In this document: piece by piece, positions 11,691 through 22,984 of the stretch
Layout of the letters: each line of letters starts with the position of its first letter
Position numbering within the stretch: position 1 is the stretch's first letter
Assembly: GCF_027887165.1 (NCBI RefSeq)
Contig: NC_077227.1
Span: 442,015,895 to 442,079,894 of the forward strand
Direction of reading: 5' to 3'
DNA: 64,000 nt
Source of the DNA: Monodelphis domestica
Lineage: Eukaryota > Chordata > Mammalia > Didelphimorphia > Didelphidae
The notes under the pieces: generated by a model
What the model was told of the DNA's origin: nothing
Database searches by the model: none
What the model saw: the letters and a program-made list of their open reading frames with translations, nothing else
Program-made: the position numbers and the translations under genes

Positions 11691-11945
11691 CTTAAACTAT
11701 AGAATTAGAGAGTTTGGGACATGGAATTAGGTATTCCTCATTCAGATCCCACTTCAGACACTCATTAGCTATGTGACCTAAGGTAAGTAACTTGATCTTT
11801 CTGAACCTCAGTTTCCTCATCTGTAAAATGCAGAAAATAACAGCACCTACCTCTCAGATTTGTTGTGAGGATCCAATGATGTGATATATAGAGAGCCTTT
11901 TAAAAATCTTAAAACTTTATATAAATATCAATTATAAAAGGTGAT
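11691..11945 (+). mobile_element. MIR/Ther-1 SINE
   Basis: Plus-strand MIR order: 'cttcagacactcattagct', 'tgaacctcagtttcctcatc', 'tgtaaaatgcagaaaataac', 'gttgtgaggatccaatga', 'taaatatcaattat'. Confidence 0.8.
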
Positions 11946-13921
11946 TATATCTCCTACTACAGGCAATCAGCAAATATCTGGGAACATCTAAGTAACTGCT
12001 ATCACCAAAACAAAGGAATACAAAGAAAGAAGAGGAAAAAAATCCTAGAAAATGCTTATCTAGATACTTCCATTAAAAAGGTCCTATAATAAAAGTTGAA
12101 ACCCCATCAGATTCACTCCCACAACACAAGCAGCCAGAGTGCCTTCAAAATAAGAAGATGGAAAATTCAAGTCAAGGGCCTTACTATCATAAAACTTTGA
12201 AGAAGGGTTATGGTCAGTGCCTGCCTGAGTTATATTGTTCTTATATTAATAGAATTTCCTGGGCAAAGAACACACACCAGAGAAAGGTAGAGCTGATTAA
12301 GGCAGTTTATAAAAGATCGGCTAACTCCCTCAGGATCCTAGCTTGGCAAAAAACAAAGATATTCAGGAATGGCACGAGAGCAGTAAGTTAATTGTGGAGA
12401 CCCTAATGATCTGAAGATACTTAAGTAGTAATTAATGAGGTCAATCATTTCCACTGTAGAGAAGGAAGTACACTGAACTAATGGCAACTGCGCCTGCTTT
12501 TGCTTTTTGATAGAATAAAGCTTTCTTCCAATAATTTATCAAATAAATTCAGTCTTTTCTTCTGGAATAAATAAATGTCAAAGTCTAATTCATTTTGCCC
12601 TTTTGTGTGGGTTTGGAGATCTTTTTCTTGAAAGCTGGAAAATTTCAGCAACAAATAAAATTTAAATGTTATTGAAGATGCCCAGAAATGAACAACAACA
12701 GAAACTTTGAAGAATAATTCCACTTAATTCCAGAAAACAGGCACAAAATGGTCAATGAATTCACCCATAAAACAGAGGAAGCTTTAGCATTTAGTTTGTT
12801 TTAGGTCATCTCCCACCCTCCTTATACTGCCTCATCTTACTGGTCTCTAAAAATGTTTCATTTGATTGGCTTATCCTCACTTAATACTTTTTGCTGGAAG
12901 CACCCTAAAAACATTTTTTTAAAAAAGAAGCATAGTATTTGCACTTACATACCGCCTTCCATCCATGGATGTCAAATTGTCTTTCTGAAATATTTGCTTT
13001 CATAATTCCTCACTGAGGTAGGTAAGTATCATCACCTCCATCTTACTAGCACGTACACCAAGGACTGAGGCACTTGTACGTCTTGTCCGAGAATATAATA
13101 ACCAAGGCTACTCAGGAGAAAACTGAGAACCGGACAAGCACACCAGCCCCCTCCCTAATCCCCGAGGCCTGCAATCCCTTTCTCTGCTGACCAGCTCAGT
13201 GGACTGTGTTCATTAGTACAGGGTTAAATCAGGAACCTAGGCCATTGTTTCCCTAGTGATGGATATTATATTCTGTTTCCTGCTGCACAGTCTGGACCCA
13301 GGCCTGAACCACATTTAGCCACAAGTGCATCAGCAGTGCGTGAGTGGGATCAAGTCGGTTACCAAGTAACACAAGTAGCAGGTGTCTCGTTTTCAGATAG
13401 CCTAGCAAACGCTGAAAGCTGCCCCACGAGGAGCTGCCAACTTGACAATCAGGCTTGCACAGAGCAGTTTAAGATAAAGGTGATGACGCTTTGGGGAGCT
13501 CTGGGAAACAAATGGGAACAACGCGGAGAAACCCAGAGTTAAACCTCCCAGACTTGGGGTAATCCTGAGACATCTGGAACCAGTTTATTTCCTAACAAAG
13601 TCAGCTCTTGAGAAGCTGTATAGAATAGTGGACTCAAACTCAGATAGAAGCTGTGGGGGAAACCCGCCTCATCTATGTTTTATTGTGTTTTTATATATTT
13701 TGTTAAATATTGCCCAATTACAGTTTTATTTGGCTTGTGAAAGTGTTGTGGGCCTCATGGGGCTGCAGGAAAAAAAGACCCTTCAAAGATTCTTTAAAAT
13801 GCACAGAATACAAGAATTTCTGTAGGAAGCACAGAGAAGTAATAGTTTTTTTTTAATTAATGTGCAAAATGTTATACTTTACAAGATAAATGGTAGAAAA
13901 AGGATATGCAGAAAAATTATA
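11946..13921. other. Unassigned, largely repeat-poor sequence
   Basis: About 2 kb with little recognisable repeat. 12920-13100 weakly resembles a minus-strand MIR-type core. Short open frames at 12158-12391 and 13336-13542 have no recognisable domain or splice context. Confidence 0.4.
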
Positions 13922-14168
13922 AGGCAGCTAGGTGGCAAAGGCTTGGAGTCAGGAAGACTCATCTTCATGAGTTCAAATCAGGCCACAGATACTAGCTGTG
14001 TGACCCTTGGTAAATCACTTACCCTTTAAAAAAAGGGGGTTTTATTTCAGTTCCCTCATTTATATAATGAGCTGGAAAAGGAAATGGCAAACCATTCGAG
14101 TACCTCTGCCACAAAAATTCCAAAGGGGATCACAAAGAGTCAGACACAACTGAAACACTGAACAAAGT
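13922..14168 (+). mobile_element. MAR1-type SINE
   Basis: It has a 'ggcagctaggtggcaaagg' head, the core 'aatgagctggaaaaggaaat', 'ggcaaaccattcgagtacct', and the BovB/RTE-like tail 'acaaagagtcagacacaact' ending in gaacaaag. Confidence 0.88.
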
Positions 14169-14687
14169 AAAAAAAATGAGATTTTCATGGTTTAACACAT
14201 AATCCTCTTTTTGTATTCTGCTGGTATATGAAAATATGTGAAATATTTTGTGAAAAATATGAAAACATATGAAAGTAAACTTTGGGGGATATTAAGGTTC
14301 CAAATTAAAAATAAATCTTAAAAAATGTCCTTCCAAACATCTTTCTTGTTTGTTGTGTTTTAATTTATTTATTCTGTTGTGTTCTATTCATAATTCCCAT
14401 TTGTGGTGCATATATTTCTGGCAAATGGAGTCTGGAGTTTAGAAGAGAGATTTGGGCCAGATATTAGATTTCAGAACCATTTATATAGAAAGGATAATTC
14501 AACTCATAAGAACTGATAAGGTCAATCATCTTTTCTATAGCCCTCTACAGAAGAGGGCTGAGGACAGAGCCTAAAATTCTTCTCTTGAAATATTTTGGAT
14601 ACATATTCATATTGTTTTTTTAAAAAGCTCTTTTGCTAATATTTTCAAATTTCATATTTGATATGATAAAAATAAGGTTACAAAATC
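14169..14687. other. Unassigned AT-rich sequence
   Basis: Nothing recognised; tandem-like 'gaaaatatgtgaaatatttt' wording occurs at 14228-14270. Confidence 0.35.
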
Positions 14688-14885
14688 ATTTTTCATCTCA
14701 CTTGATCCTCATAACCCCTGTGTGAGGAAGGTGCTATTATTATCCTCGTTTTACAAATGAAGAAATCGAGGGTAAGAGGATTGAAGTGACTTACCCAGTC
14801 ACACAGCTAGTGTTGAAAGCGGGATTTCAACTTGAGTCTTCCTAAGTCCAAGTCCACCACTCTATCTACTGAGCCTAATCGTATT
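14688..14885 (-). mobile_element. MIR/Ther-1 SINE
   Basis: The reverse MIR pattern includes 'cttgatcctcataacccctg', 'gctattattatcctcgtttt', 'cagtcacacagctagtgttg' and 'tctatctactgagccta'. Confidence 0.8.
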
Positions 14886-15070
14886 ATGGTAGCACCAGCA
14901 CTAAAAGAAGTAACATGAGATCCCTTACCTTCATAAGAGTTTCCTCAGCAAAACTACGAGTAAAATGCCTTGTATGGAATATAAGCTCAGTGAATATTTG
15001 ATAATTGTGAATGAATGAATATATTAAGAATTGGAATTTTGCTTCCTCTATATATAAGCAACTATTTTTT

Positions 15071-15244
15071 AAAATTAAAACCCTTACCTTCTGTCTTGGA
15101 GTCAATACTGTGTATTGGTTCCAAGGCAAAAGAGCAGTAAGGGCTAGGCAATGGGGGTTAAGTGACTTACCCAGGGTCACACATCTGGGAAGTATCTAAG
15201 GTCAGATTTGAACCCAGGACCTCCTGAGCTACCCAGCTGCCCCC
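15071..15244 (-). mobile_element. WSINE1-like SINE
   Basis: Reverse-strand copy with a short A-tail on the left. A perfect 16-bp target duplication, TAAGCAACTATTTTTT, lies at 15055-15070 and 15245-15260. Confidence 0.95.
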
Positions 15245-15381
15245 TAAGCAACTATTTTTTGTTTTTAAAAAAACCATCTAACAAATGTCTTCTAAGTGTG
15301 TGCTATATACAAGACACTGGATCTGGTGCTGTGAATAACAAGGAAAAGAAAGTCCCTACTCTCAAGGAGTTTATGGTATGA

Positions 15382-15493
<112 letters not shown>

Positions 15494-15830
15494 TTTCAGA
15501 TACTCTAGAATATCAGTGAAAAACAAAAACCTGCCACCAAAACTGGATAGCAATTCAGCTACTAGTAGCCCTTCTTTGGGAGTTCTGACTTTCTCTATCA
15601 GACCCCAGGAAGCTCATCCCTGGGAAACCTTCATCAGCCCTGGTATTCACACCTCATTACTACTCTCTGTCCCTCTGACTGGAGGGCAGAGCCATGAACT
15701 CTAAAGTCTCTATTTAAACAGAGGCCTCAGCACAGGCATTTATTTCCTCATTTCCCACCTGGCTACACTCCTTTAAGAATTTTCTGACTTCTCCACCATG
15801 TTCCTCTTCTCTCTCCCCCTTTTTCAACTT

Positions 15831-16022
15831 TTTTTTTTAAACCCTTACCTTCTGTCTTGGAGCCAATACTGTGTTTTGGTTCCAAGGCAAAAGAGCTGGG
15901 GAATGGGGGTTAAGTGACTTGCCCAGGGTCACACAGCTAGGAAGTATCTAAGGCTAGATTTGACCCCAGGACCTCCTGTCTCTGGGCCTGACTCTCAATC
16001 CACTGAGCCACTCAGCTGCCCC
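15831..16022 (-). mobile_element. WSINE1-like SINE
   Basis: Reverse-strand copy. A short candidate target duplication, TTCAACTT, lies at 15823-15830 and 16023-16030. It lies upstream of an L2-type 3' end. Confidence 0.92.
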
Positions 16023-16030
16023 TTCAACTT

Positions 16031-16148
16031 GTCTTTTTGTGTTGTCTTCCTCCAGTAGACTGTAAGCTCCTAGAGGGCAGGGATATTTATATTCCCAAAA
16101 CTTAGTACAATACCTGGTATATGATAAGAGCTTAATAAATGTTTATTG
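16031..16148 (+). mobile_element. L2-type LINE 3' end
   Basis: Classic ending: 'agactgtaagctcctagagg', 'gcagggatatttat', 'cttagtacaatacctgg', 'gcttaataaatgtttatt'. The end is interrupted by an L1 insertion and resumes at 16542 as 'actactt'. Confidence 0.8.
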
Positions 16149-16526
16149 TCCCTGAACAATCTGCAGGGATCTAAAAAACACTATCTACAAGCAGAGGATA
16201 AACTGTGGGAGTAAAAACACCGATGAAAAGCAACTGCTTAACTACAGGGGTGGAGGGGATATGACTGAGGAGAGACTCTAAATGAACACTAATGCAAATA
16301 CCAACAACATGGAAATAGGTTCGAATCAAGGACACACGTGATACCCAGTGGAATCGTGAGCCGGCTATGGGAGAGGTGGGGGGGGGGGGGGGGAAGGAAA
16401 AAAAATGATCTTTGTTTCCAATGAACAATGTTTGGAAATGACCAAATAAAATAATGTTTAATAATTAAAAAAAGAAAAGAAAAGAAATGAGAAGAAAAGT
16501 GATTCTAAAAAAAATAAAAATAAAAA
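16149..16526 (+). mobile_element. L1 LINE 3' end, 5'-truncated insertion
   Basis: L1 3' UTR beginning at 'tccctgaacaatctgcaggg', with a long G run (16377-16393) and an A-rich tail with extra AAGAAAAG units. A perfect 15-bp target duplication, AATAAATGTTTATTG, lies at 16134-16148 and 16527-16541. It landed in an older L2-type tail. Confidence 0.95.
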
Positions 16527-16794
16527 AATAAATGTTTATTGACTACTTACCAAATAGGAATAGATCAGCATATTATTTTGTATATGATAATATGCCCCAA
16601 ATTGATCAGTGATCTAAATATTTTTTTAAATTACACCACAAACAAATGAGAAGAGTTTTTACCAAGTCCTGAGAGGATATCATTGGTGTACAAAAAATCT
16701 TATGTAAAATATTGGTGAATGCAGAAATAAATTAAACATTTTTTTAGCAAGTCAGATTTATACCAAGAATTCTATGATGATGTTAAGAGAATGG

Positions 16795-17015
16795 CATAAT
16801 AAATCTAAATAATTAACATTCACAAAATACAAAGTGCTTTCCATTTATTATTTCATTTGATCCTCACAACCATATGAGGCTGGTACTACAGATATTATCC
16901 CCATTTTAGAGATGAGGAAAAGAGATTAAGTGCCTTACCTATGGAACCTCAGCTAATAAAATGCCTGAGGTAAGATATAAACACAGGGCTCTTCTACATC
17001 TAACCCTAGCATTTT
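16795..17015 (-). mobile_element. MIR/Ther-1 SINE
   Basis: The reverse MIR pattern includes 'tccatttattatttcatttg', 'atcctcacaaccatatgagg', 'ttatccccattttagagatg' and an 'aacacagggctcttct' end. Confidence 0.8.
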
Positions 17016-17039
17016 TTCCCCATACTTCTTACTTATTCT

Positions 17040-17627
17040 CTATTCTTCTTAAAAAGAAAAAAAAATTAATCTTATTAATAGTTACAGAAACTCTTTAATA
17101 AGATTCAACATCCCCATACATTAAAAAAATGCAAAAGAAAGGTGAGATTTTTTCCTTAACACAATAAATAACATGTATCTGAATTCATAAACCAACAACA
17201 CTCTATGAAATAGAGAAAACTTAGAACCTTTCCCCCTAAGAACAAGGACAAATAAAGCCTGCTTGCTCTCAACATTATTATTTGGCACAATTCTACAAAT
17301 GTTAATAATCGCAACATAAAAATATTAAGGGAATAGCATTAGTAAAGAGGAGGCTAAAAATGTGGAGGTTAAAGAGGAAGCAAATATTATAATGGTTAAT
17401 TTAGAAAACCCTGGAGTAGAAATGAAAATGTTAAACAGATAATGAGTAGCTTCAACAAAGTAGTAGTATAGAAGATAAATCTACAAAGTATTCAAATTTC
17501 CATATATCACCATCAACAAAAAAGAAATTGATATAGAAATTAACAAAAAAGATAACTTTTATATATGCACAAAGGTCAGAGGGATGGTTAACATTTGGAG
17601 CAACAAAGTCAGAGTTCAAATAGCTCT
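17040..17627 (+). mobile_element. Old L1 ORF2 (reverse transcriptase region) remnant
   Basis: Scattered L1 RT wording survives: 'ctctttaataagattcaaca', 'cattagtaaagaggaggcta', 'ggttaatttagaaaaccctgg', 'caacaaagtagtagtata'. No frame stays open, so no protein can be made from it. Confidence 0.5.
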
Positions 17628-17706
17628 TTTCTTTAAAACCTTCTGTCTTAGAATCAATACTAAATACCAGTTACAAGACAGAAGAATGGTAAGGGCTAGG
17701 CAATAG
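17628..17706 (-). mobile_element. WSINE1-like SINE fragment
   Basis: Only the 3' third of the SINE remains in reverse orientation ('aaaaccttctgtcttagaat', 'ggtaagggctaggcaatag'). Confidence 0.7.
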
Positions 17707-18204
17707 CCTTTAAAAAGATTAAGGTTTTTAAGAGATATTTGTTTCTTCTCCTCCATTAAAATGTTGGCTCTACATTATCATGTAGTTCCTTTCAAAAGTC
17801 CACATAAATTTACCTTTCTAGGTTTCTCTGGATTCTTGTATTTGATATTTCAAGTTCCTAATCAGAATACTCAGCTTTGCAGGGTAAATTACTCTTGGTT
17901 GTAAGCCTATATCTTTTGCATTCTGGAAAATTATGTTCCAATATTTCCTCTCATTTATAATAGCAGCTTCTAGATTTATGCAAACCTGATTGTGGTTCCT
18001 TGTACTTGAACTGTTTTTATTTTTCTATATATTTATGATTCTTTTTCTTTGACATAAGAGCTCCGAATTTTGGCTATGACATTCCTGGGACTTTGCTTTT
18101 AGGGTTCCTTTCCTGAAGTGATCAATGGATTCTAATTCTATTATGCCTTCTGGTTCTTATAGATATGGGCAGTTTTCATTTATGATTTCTTGAAATGTAG
18201 ATTC

Positions 18205-18410
18205 CAAGGGCAGCTGGGTGGCTCAGTGGATTGAGAGCCAAGCCTAGAGATAGGAGGTCCTAGGTTCAAATCTGGCCTCAGACACTTCCTAGCTGTGTGA
18301 CCCTGGGTAAGTCACTTAACCCTCATTGCCTAACCCTTTCCACTCTTCTACCTTGGAACCAATATGTAGTATTTATTCTAAGGCAGAAGGTAAGGATTTT
18401 TAGGGAAAAA
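18205..18410 (+). mobile_element. WSINE1-like SINE
   Basis: Full-length plus-strand copy. Imperfect target duplication of about 16 bp: GAAATGTAGATTCCAAG on the left and GAAATATAGACTCTAG on the right. Confidence 0.93.
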
Positions 18411-18539
18411 AAAAGAAATATAGACTCTAGGCTTTTTTTTTTTTAATCATGGTTTTAAGGGAAGCAAATTATTCTCAAATTCTCTTTCCTTGGTCTGTTT
18501 TCTATATTAGTTGTTTTTGATGTAGCTATGACTCCAGCC

Positions 18540-19800
18540 CCTTACTCTTCTAGACTTAGGCTGGCACATCTTCTCCTCAGGATTCTAAGGGTTCTCCCAA
18601 AGGGTTGAGATGAACTTACTGTTATCAAGTTGAGACCCCATTCCAATGTATTCTCCCTCACTGTTGACAAGTAGTCCTTAACTCTCTAGTTTTATTTAAC
18701 CAATTAATATTGATTAGCTTGTACAAAGGGATATTTATTTCACAGATACAGCAAGAACAGAAGTATAAATATTTCTTTCCAATACTTTAGGGGCACACTA
18801 TTCTTTATGTCATCTCAGTCTCTGGGGGAAGTAGATTTATATTCAACGTAGTTTCTACATATTATCTCCAACAAGTTCACAACCAAATGTGGAATCACTT
18901 GATTTCAGGAAAACCTGGGAAGATTTATGTGAACTGAGCAGAACCAGACTATTGTCCACAGTAATACCAATATTGTAATGATCATCAACTGTGAAAGCTT
19001 ATCTACTATGATCAATGAAATGATCCAAGACAATTACAAAGAATCCATGATGAAAAATACTATCTACCTCCAAACAGAAAACTAATGAACTCTGAGTGCA
19101 GATTAAGGTATATTATTTTTCACTTTATTTTTCTTGGGAATTTTTTTTGCAACAGAAATTTCAAATGATTTCACATGTATAATGGATATTATATTGCTTA
19201 TCTTCTCAATGCGTAAGGAAGGAGAAGAGGGAGAGAATTTGGAACTCAAATTTTTAAAAAATGAATGTTAAAACAACCACAACTAATGTGGCATCACTGT
19301 TGGATAAGTCCTTATCTCTTCTGTGGGTGGATTAAGTCTGAAAAATTATTCCTCAACTTGAAGCCTTGATGATGGACAAGTTGACCACAAAACCTAATTT
19401 GGACTCCATTCCTGGGTTTTCTGATAGTTTGCTTTTCTAATCTTTCAATATTCAGTGTTATAGCAATGTCCAATTTCTTTGCCTAGAATTGGGAAAGAAT
19501 GCACACAAGAGAAACTGGAACAACAGCGGGGCTATTCACTCTCAGCTTCATGCCATCTCCCAGTGTTAGACTCGTCCCATTGTGAGACCGATAACCCATT
19601 CTCTACCAGAGGCCCTTAGCATCTTCTCCTCCTCCTCCAAAACCAGCAAGTCTGGGAAAACAAAAAGAACCTGCATATCACATCACTAACATAGCAGAAC
19701 CATTTACATAGTGTCTACAATTGCCCCAAAGCTCTACAAGACATTTGCATTACATGTCATTATGCCTTTCTGAAAACAGGTACCCCCTCTTTTCCATGTG
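18540..19800. other. Unidentified insert, itself split by an L1 3' end
   Basis: 18540-18899 and 19299-19800 look like one block lying between parts of the minus-strand L1. Its length and composition would suit an LTR-type repeat, but I recognise no terminal motif and leave it unnamed. Confidence 0.3.
18900..19278 (+). mobile_element. Older L1 3' end insertion
   Basis: It opens with 'gaactgagcagaaccagac' wording of the ORF2/3' UTR junction, then 'gtacaatggatattat'-like text and 'ggaagagggagagaatttgg' with 'aactcaaatttttaaaaaat'. An imperfect ~20-bp target duplication (ACAACCAAATGTGGAATCAC at 18879 and ACAACTAATGTGGCATCACT at 19279) indicates an older insertion. Confidence 0.75.
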
Positions 19801-21130
19801 GGTTTATTTCTCTACAATATCGGATATCTCATATTTTTTTCTTTTTTTCCATTAAATTTTTTTCCTCTAATAGTTCTGTCTCATTGATTTCTCTTTAGTC
19901 TATTCTAGTTTTCAGAAAATCTATTTCTTTGGCAAGGTTTACTACTATATCTTCTCAGCTACTTATTCTCCTTTCAATTTTTTTCCTCCAGCATTCTCAT
20001 TTCACTTTTTTAATCTCGTTTCATGTCTCCTAGGAATTCATGTAGTTCTTGTGGAAAACCATTTTGTTCTTTGAGAATCACTGCCTTAGATATAATAGAT
20101 TCTTCTTTAGAGGCATCTGTATAATTGAAAAAATTATTGATACATCTATTTTCTTTGACCTATGCATCTCTGTAGTTTTAGTTCTTCAAGTGGGGCTTTC
20201 TGCCAGGGCCGTTTCCTGCCTCTCTTTTTTTTGGAGGGCTGGTCATTCCTGCCTGATCTTGCTCTAGGTTCCCTGTGTTTCTTCTCTGATTTCTACCTTT
20301 CCAGAATTGTTTTCCTGAATCACTGAGTATTAGATTAGTATTAGATCTCCAGGGCTCTCTTTGGCATTTCAAGATAGAGTGTTAGGGATTACAGAGCCCA
20401 GGGGACAGGGTTGTCCTGGTCTGAGCACTACAGCTCTGTGTGAAACATTGCTTCCTACTGCCACTCCCTGGGACTTCTGAGGTCTTCACCCTGGGATTTT
20501 CTCAGGGGCCCCCCTGCTCCTGTAAACCAACTGGAAGGAAGTGATGCTATTTTGGTTGGGGTGGGGTGGAGGACAGGTGAATTTTCCTATTACCCCATGG
20601 CTTCTGGTTGGCTTTTTGTTCAGTTCTAGGTAGAAAAAATCACTTGCATTGATAAATTATTATTTGGTTGATAAAAATTTCACAGTTTTTCTGGAGTAGC
20701 TATGTGGAAGCTGGGTGCTTTATCTCCCATTATGGCAGCCATCTTGGCCAGAAGTCTGTACTGCAAGTTCCATTGTGTCACCAAACTGCTTTAGAGATCT
20801 GCCATGTCCACGACTAGGTAGATGATAATCCTTTTATATTCTGCATTGATCAGACATTTGAAATGTGTTTTGAGCACCACAATTTAGGAAAATCATTGGT
20901 CATTGGGAGAATGTTTAGAGAGAAATGACCAGTATGGTAAAGAGCTTCAAAGATTCACTCAAGGAACTTGAGTTGAAGATATGAGGTAGAGGCGATTGGG
21001 GAAAGGGACATAAAAGTTGTTCTCAAGTATTTGAAAAGCTGTCATTGTAGAAGGGAGATCAAACTGACCAAGTAGGCAGATTTTTGTGGCAGTGGGTAGA
21101 AGTTACCAAAGGAGGCATATAATGGTAAGG

Positions 21131-22194
21131 TTAAACTTTCTAATCTAGGTGGTTGCAATGGATAGAGTTAAGAGGTCAGGAAGTTTTGAGTTCAAATATG
21201 GCCTATAAGGGGGAAAAGGAGTTATTTTTAAAAGGGTTGGACTTGATTATTTAAGAGTGTGGTCACCAGGAATTTAATTAATTCCAAAGAGATTTTTATT
21301 TACAATTTACTTAAAAAATGAAGAAAGAGTGAAGCAAGAAATCAGAGAGAATAAGGCAAGATATCTAGCCTGAGCACTAAGTAATATACTCCCGGCCCCT
21401 CTGGGCAGGGAGAATTAGTTTCAACCGGCCTCAGCAAAGCCAAGGAACTGGGAAGTGTCTCTCAAGAGTAGGTCTCTCCAGAGGATAGTTTTTTTTTTTA
21501 ATCCAGCAGTTAAGAGTCAGCCTTTCACTCACCACATGTCAGTCCAGTCAGCAGATTCTTCTGCCCCTCTTCACCAACCTCAACTTGAAAGCAGGAAGAA
21601 TTCTTCCAGACTCCACTTCCAAAAACAATTAAGAACTCAACTCACAGGAAATAATACCTCCTTTTCAAGATGCTTCTTTTGCATCACTTCCTGTGTCTTC
21701 CCCTAATTTTACGTCTACCAATCACAGTTGATGCTTTGTTTTAGGACTGCCCAGAAGGAAGTCAGTCGATTCTGATTCATCATCCACTATTACACACTGT
21801 AGGTCAAAGACCTTCCCCACTCAATGTGTGAAATGGGGTGTTTTCACCTTTGGTGATTAAATCTAAAAATGGGTAGATCTCCATACTTAACTTTTAAGTA
21901 CCGTGTTCTAAAAATAGACAAGGATTAAAATTTAATCTTCACAATCAGGGGAGAATTATTTTCATTGTTATAATCAGGGGAGTGTTAAATTTAATCTTCA
22001 CAGGCCTTAGACACTTAGTAGCAGTGTGAGTTTAGGAAATTCACTTAACCCATTTACTTCAGTTTCCTTATCTATAAAATGAGAATACTTCCTTCCTATG
22101 GTTGTTGTGAGGATCAAATAAGAAAATAATTGTAAAGTGTTTAAAAAAATAGTAAATACTATATAAATGTCAGCTATTGTTTTTTAATTCTTAT
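21131..22194 (+). mobile_element. MIR/Ther-1-type SINE, split by an LTR
   Basis: Head at 21131-21203 ('ggttgcaatggatagagtta', 'gagttcaaatatggcc') and body at 22003-22194 ('cttagacacttagtagcagt', 'cagtttccttatctataaaa', 'gttgttgtgaggatcaaata'). The LTR at 21204-22002 sits exactly between them. Confidence 0.8.
21204..22002 (-). mobile_element. Solo LTR of an endogenous retrovirus-like element (fossil)
   Basis: On the minus strand it starts TGTGAAGATTAAA and ends CCCCTTATA, and carries a polyadenylation-type AATAAA near its 3' end. A perfect 4-bp target duplication, GGCC, lies at 21200-21203 and 22003-22006. About 799 bp, with no internal region: a recombined solo LTR. It shares several blocks with the plus-strand LTR at 47791-48551 (CATCACTTCCT.., CTACGTCT.., GGTGACCA), so both belong to one LTR group. 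Confidence 0.82.
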
Positions 22195-22204
22195 TAACAA
22201 GCCA

Positions 22205-22761
22205 CTGGGGTGCATGGGGTACTCAGGGAGGAATAATATCTTTGGTATGGAGGGCTTGTTGTGCCCTCCTAGGGCAGCTCTCCAGCCTCTGACCCTCACC
22301 TGACACCCAGCTCTCACTTGTGGCTCCCCGTAGCTGCTAGCATGCGGCAGCGGTCACACCCCAGGCAACGACTTTGACAGGCCGGCTAAACTTTGTGAGG
22401 GTAGCCATCGGGTCGACGTAGACCCCTGGTGAACCAGGGCTTTGCTTACCCAGCATGTGAAGACTATTTCGGCAGAACAGATGGAAGAAACCAACAAGAA
22501 GGTTCAACGGCTGAGATGGTGACGCAGCAAAGCACTGTGGAGTGCTTAGGGCGTGTTGGAGCACAAAAGACAACACGGTTATCCAATGCAGCTGAGGAAA
22601 TCTCCAGGTGTAACGACTTTTCGTGCCACTGGACTCAGGCTTCCAACGCCAAGAGAGTGGGACTGTCTCTGTGCATCGACTTTTCCACTTAAATCTTCAC
22701 ACACAAGTATCTTTGTGCACAAAAATGCACAAAGACAATCGTCATCCTCGGTTACTGAGAG

Positions 22762-22796
<35 letters not shown>
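22205..22796 (+). mobile_element. Non-LTR element with structured 3' end and (ACT)n tail; family unnamed
   Basis: A 592-bp insertion with a perfect 10-bp target duplication, TAACAAGCCA, at 22195-22204 and 22797-22806. It ends in about 12 ACT units where L1-driven elements would have poly(A). That suggests an RTE- or CR1-like partner, but this is inference. Two inverted repeats precede the tail: CTTTGTGCA/TGCACAAAG (22711-22734) and CTCGGT/ACTGAG (22747-22759). Relatively CpG-retaining. I see no coding domain. An 86-bp relative lies at 35686-35771. Confidence 0.8.

Positions 22797-22797
<1 letters not shown>
22762..22797 (+). repeat. (ACT)n tail
   Basis: About 12 pure ACT units, the 3' tail of the element at 22205. 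Confidence 0.97.
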
Positions 22798-22798
<1 letters not shown>

Positions 22799-22984
22799 AC
22801 AAGCCATTAGAGCTATCTCAAAATTTTCTCTTCATTGGAAGTCTTCAAACAAGCAAAGTCTGGATGATCACTTGGTAGGTACATATATTGAAAAGCAGAT
22901 TCCTATTCAAATACTGCATAGACTCTATAGTCTATATGAAGTCCTTTTGTAATCTGAGTTTGTAATAGTCTCTGAGAGCCAATT

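Larger units (their letters stand above)
17710..20752 (-). mobile_element. Old L1 5' half (ORF1 and 5' UTR), minus strand, with insertions
   Basis: Wording at 18055-18200 and 18420-18530 ('ttttggctatgacattcctg', 'ctggttcttatagatatggg', 'tttttttaatcatggtttta') and at 19840-20180 fits the reverse complement of an L1 ORF1 coiled-coil region. The right end reads 'cattatggcagccatcttgg', that is CCAAGATGGCTGCC on the minus strand, a typical L1 5' start. The copy is heavily decayed. It holds a SINE (18205), an unidentified insert (about 18540-19800) and an L1 3' end (18900). ORF1 identity is by resemblance only. Confidence 0.5.
20890..22945 (+). mobile_element. CR1/L3 LINE 3' region, split three ways
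   Basis: Left part 20890-21130 ('ctcaagtatttgaaaagctg', 'gggtagaagttaccaaagga') and right part 22797-22945 ('cattagagctatctcaaaat', 'ggaagtcttcaaacaagca', 'ctggatgatcacttggtagg') correspond to the well-known 3' region of CR1-clade LINEs. They become contiguous only when the SINE, LTR and (ACT)n-tailed element between them are removed, so this is the oldest layer. Confidence 0.7.

Noticed and set aside
22337-22692. Overlapping 79-87 codon frames on both strands inside the 592-bp element
   Set aside because: No recognisable domain, overlapping on opposite strands, and explained by higher GC and fewer stops in a young repeat.
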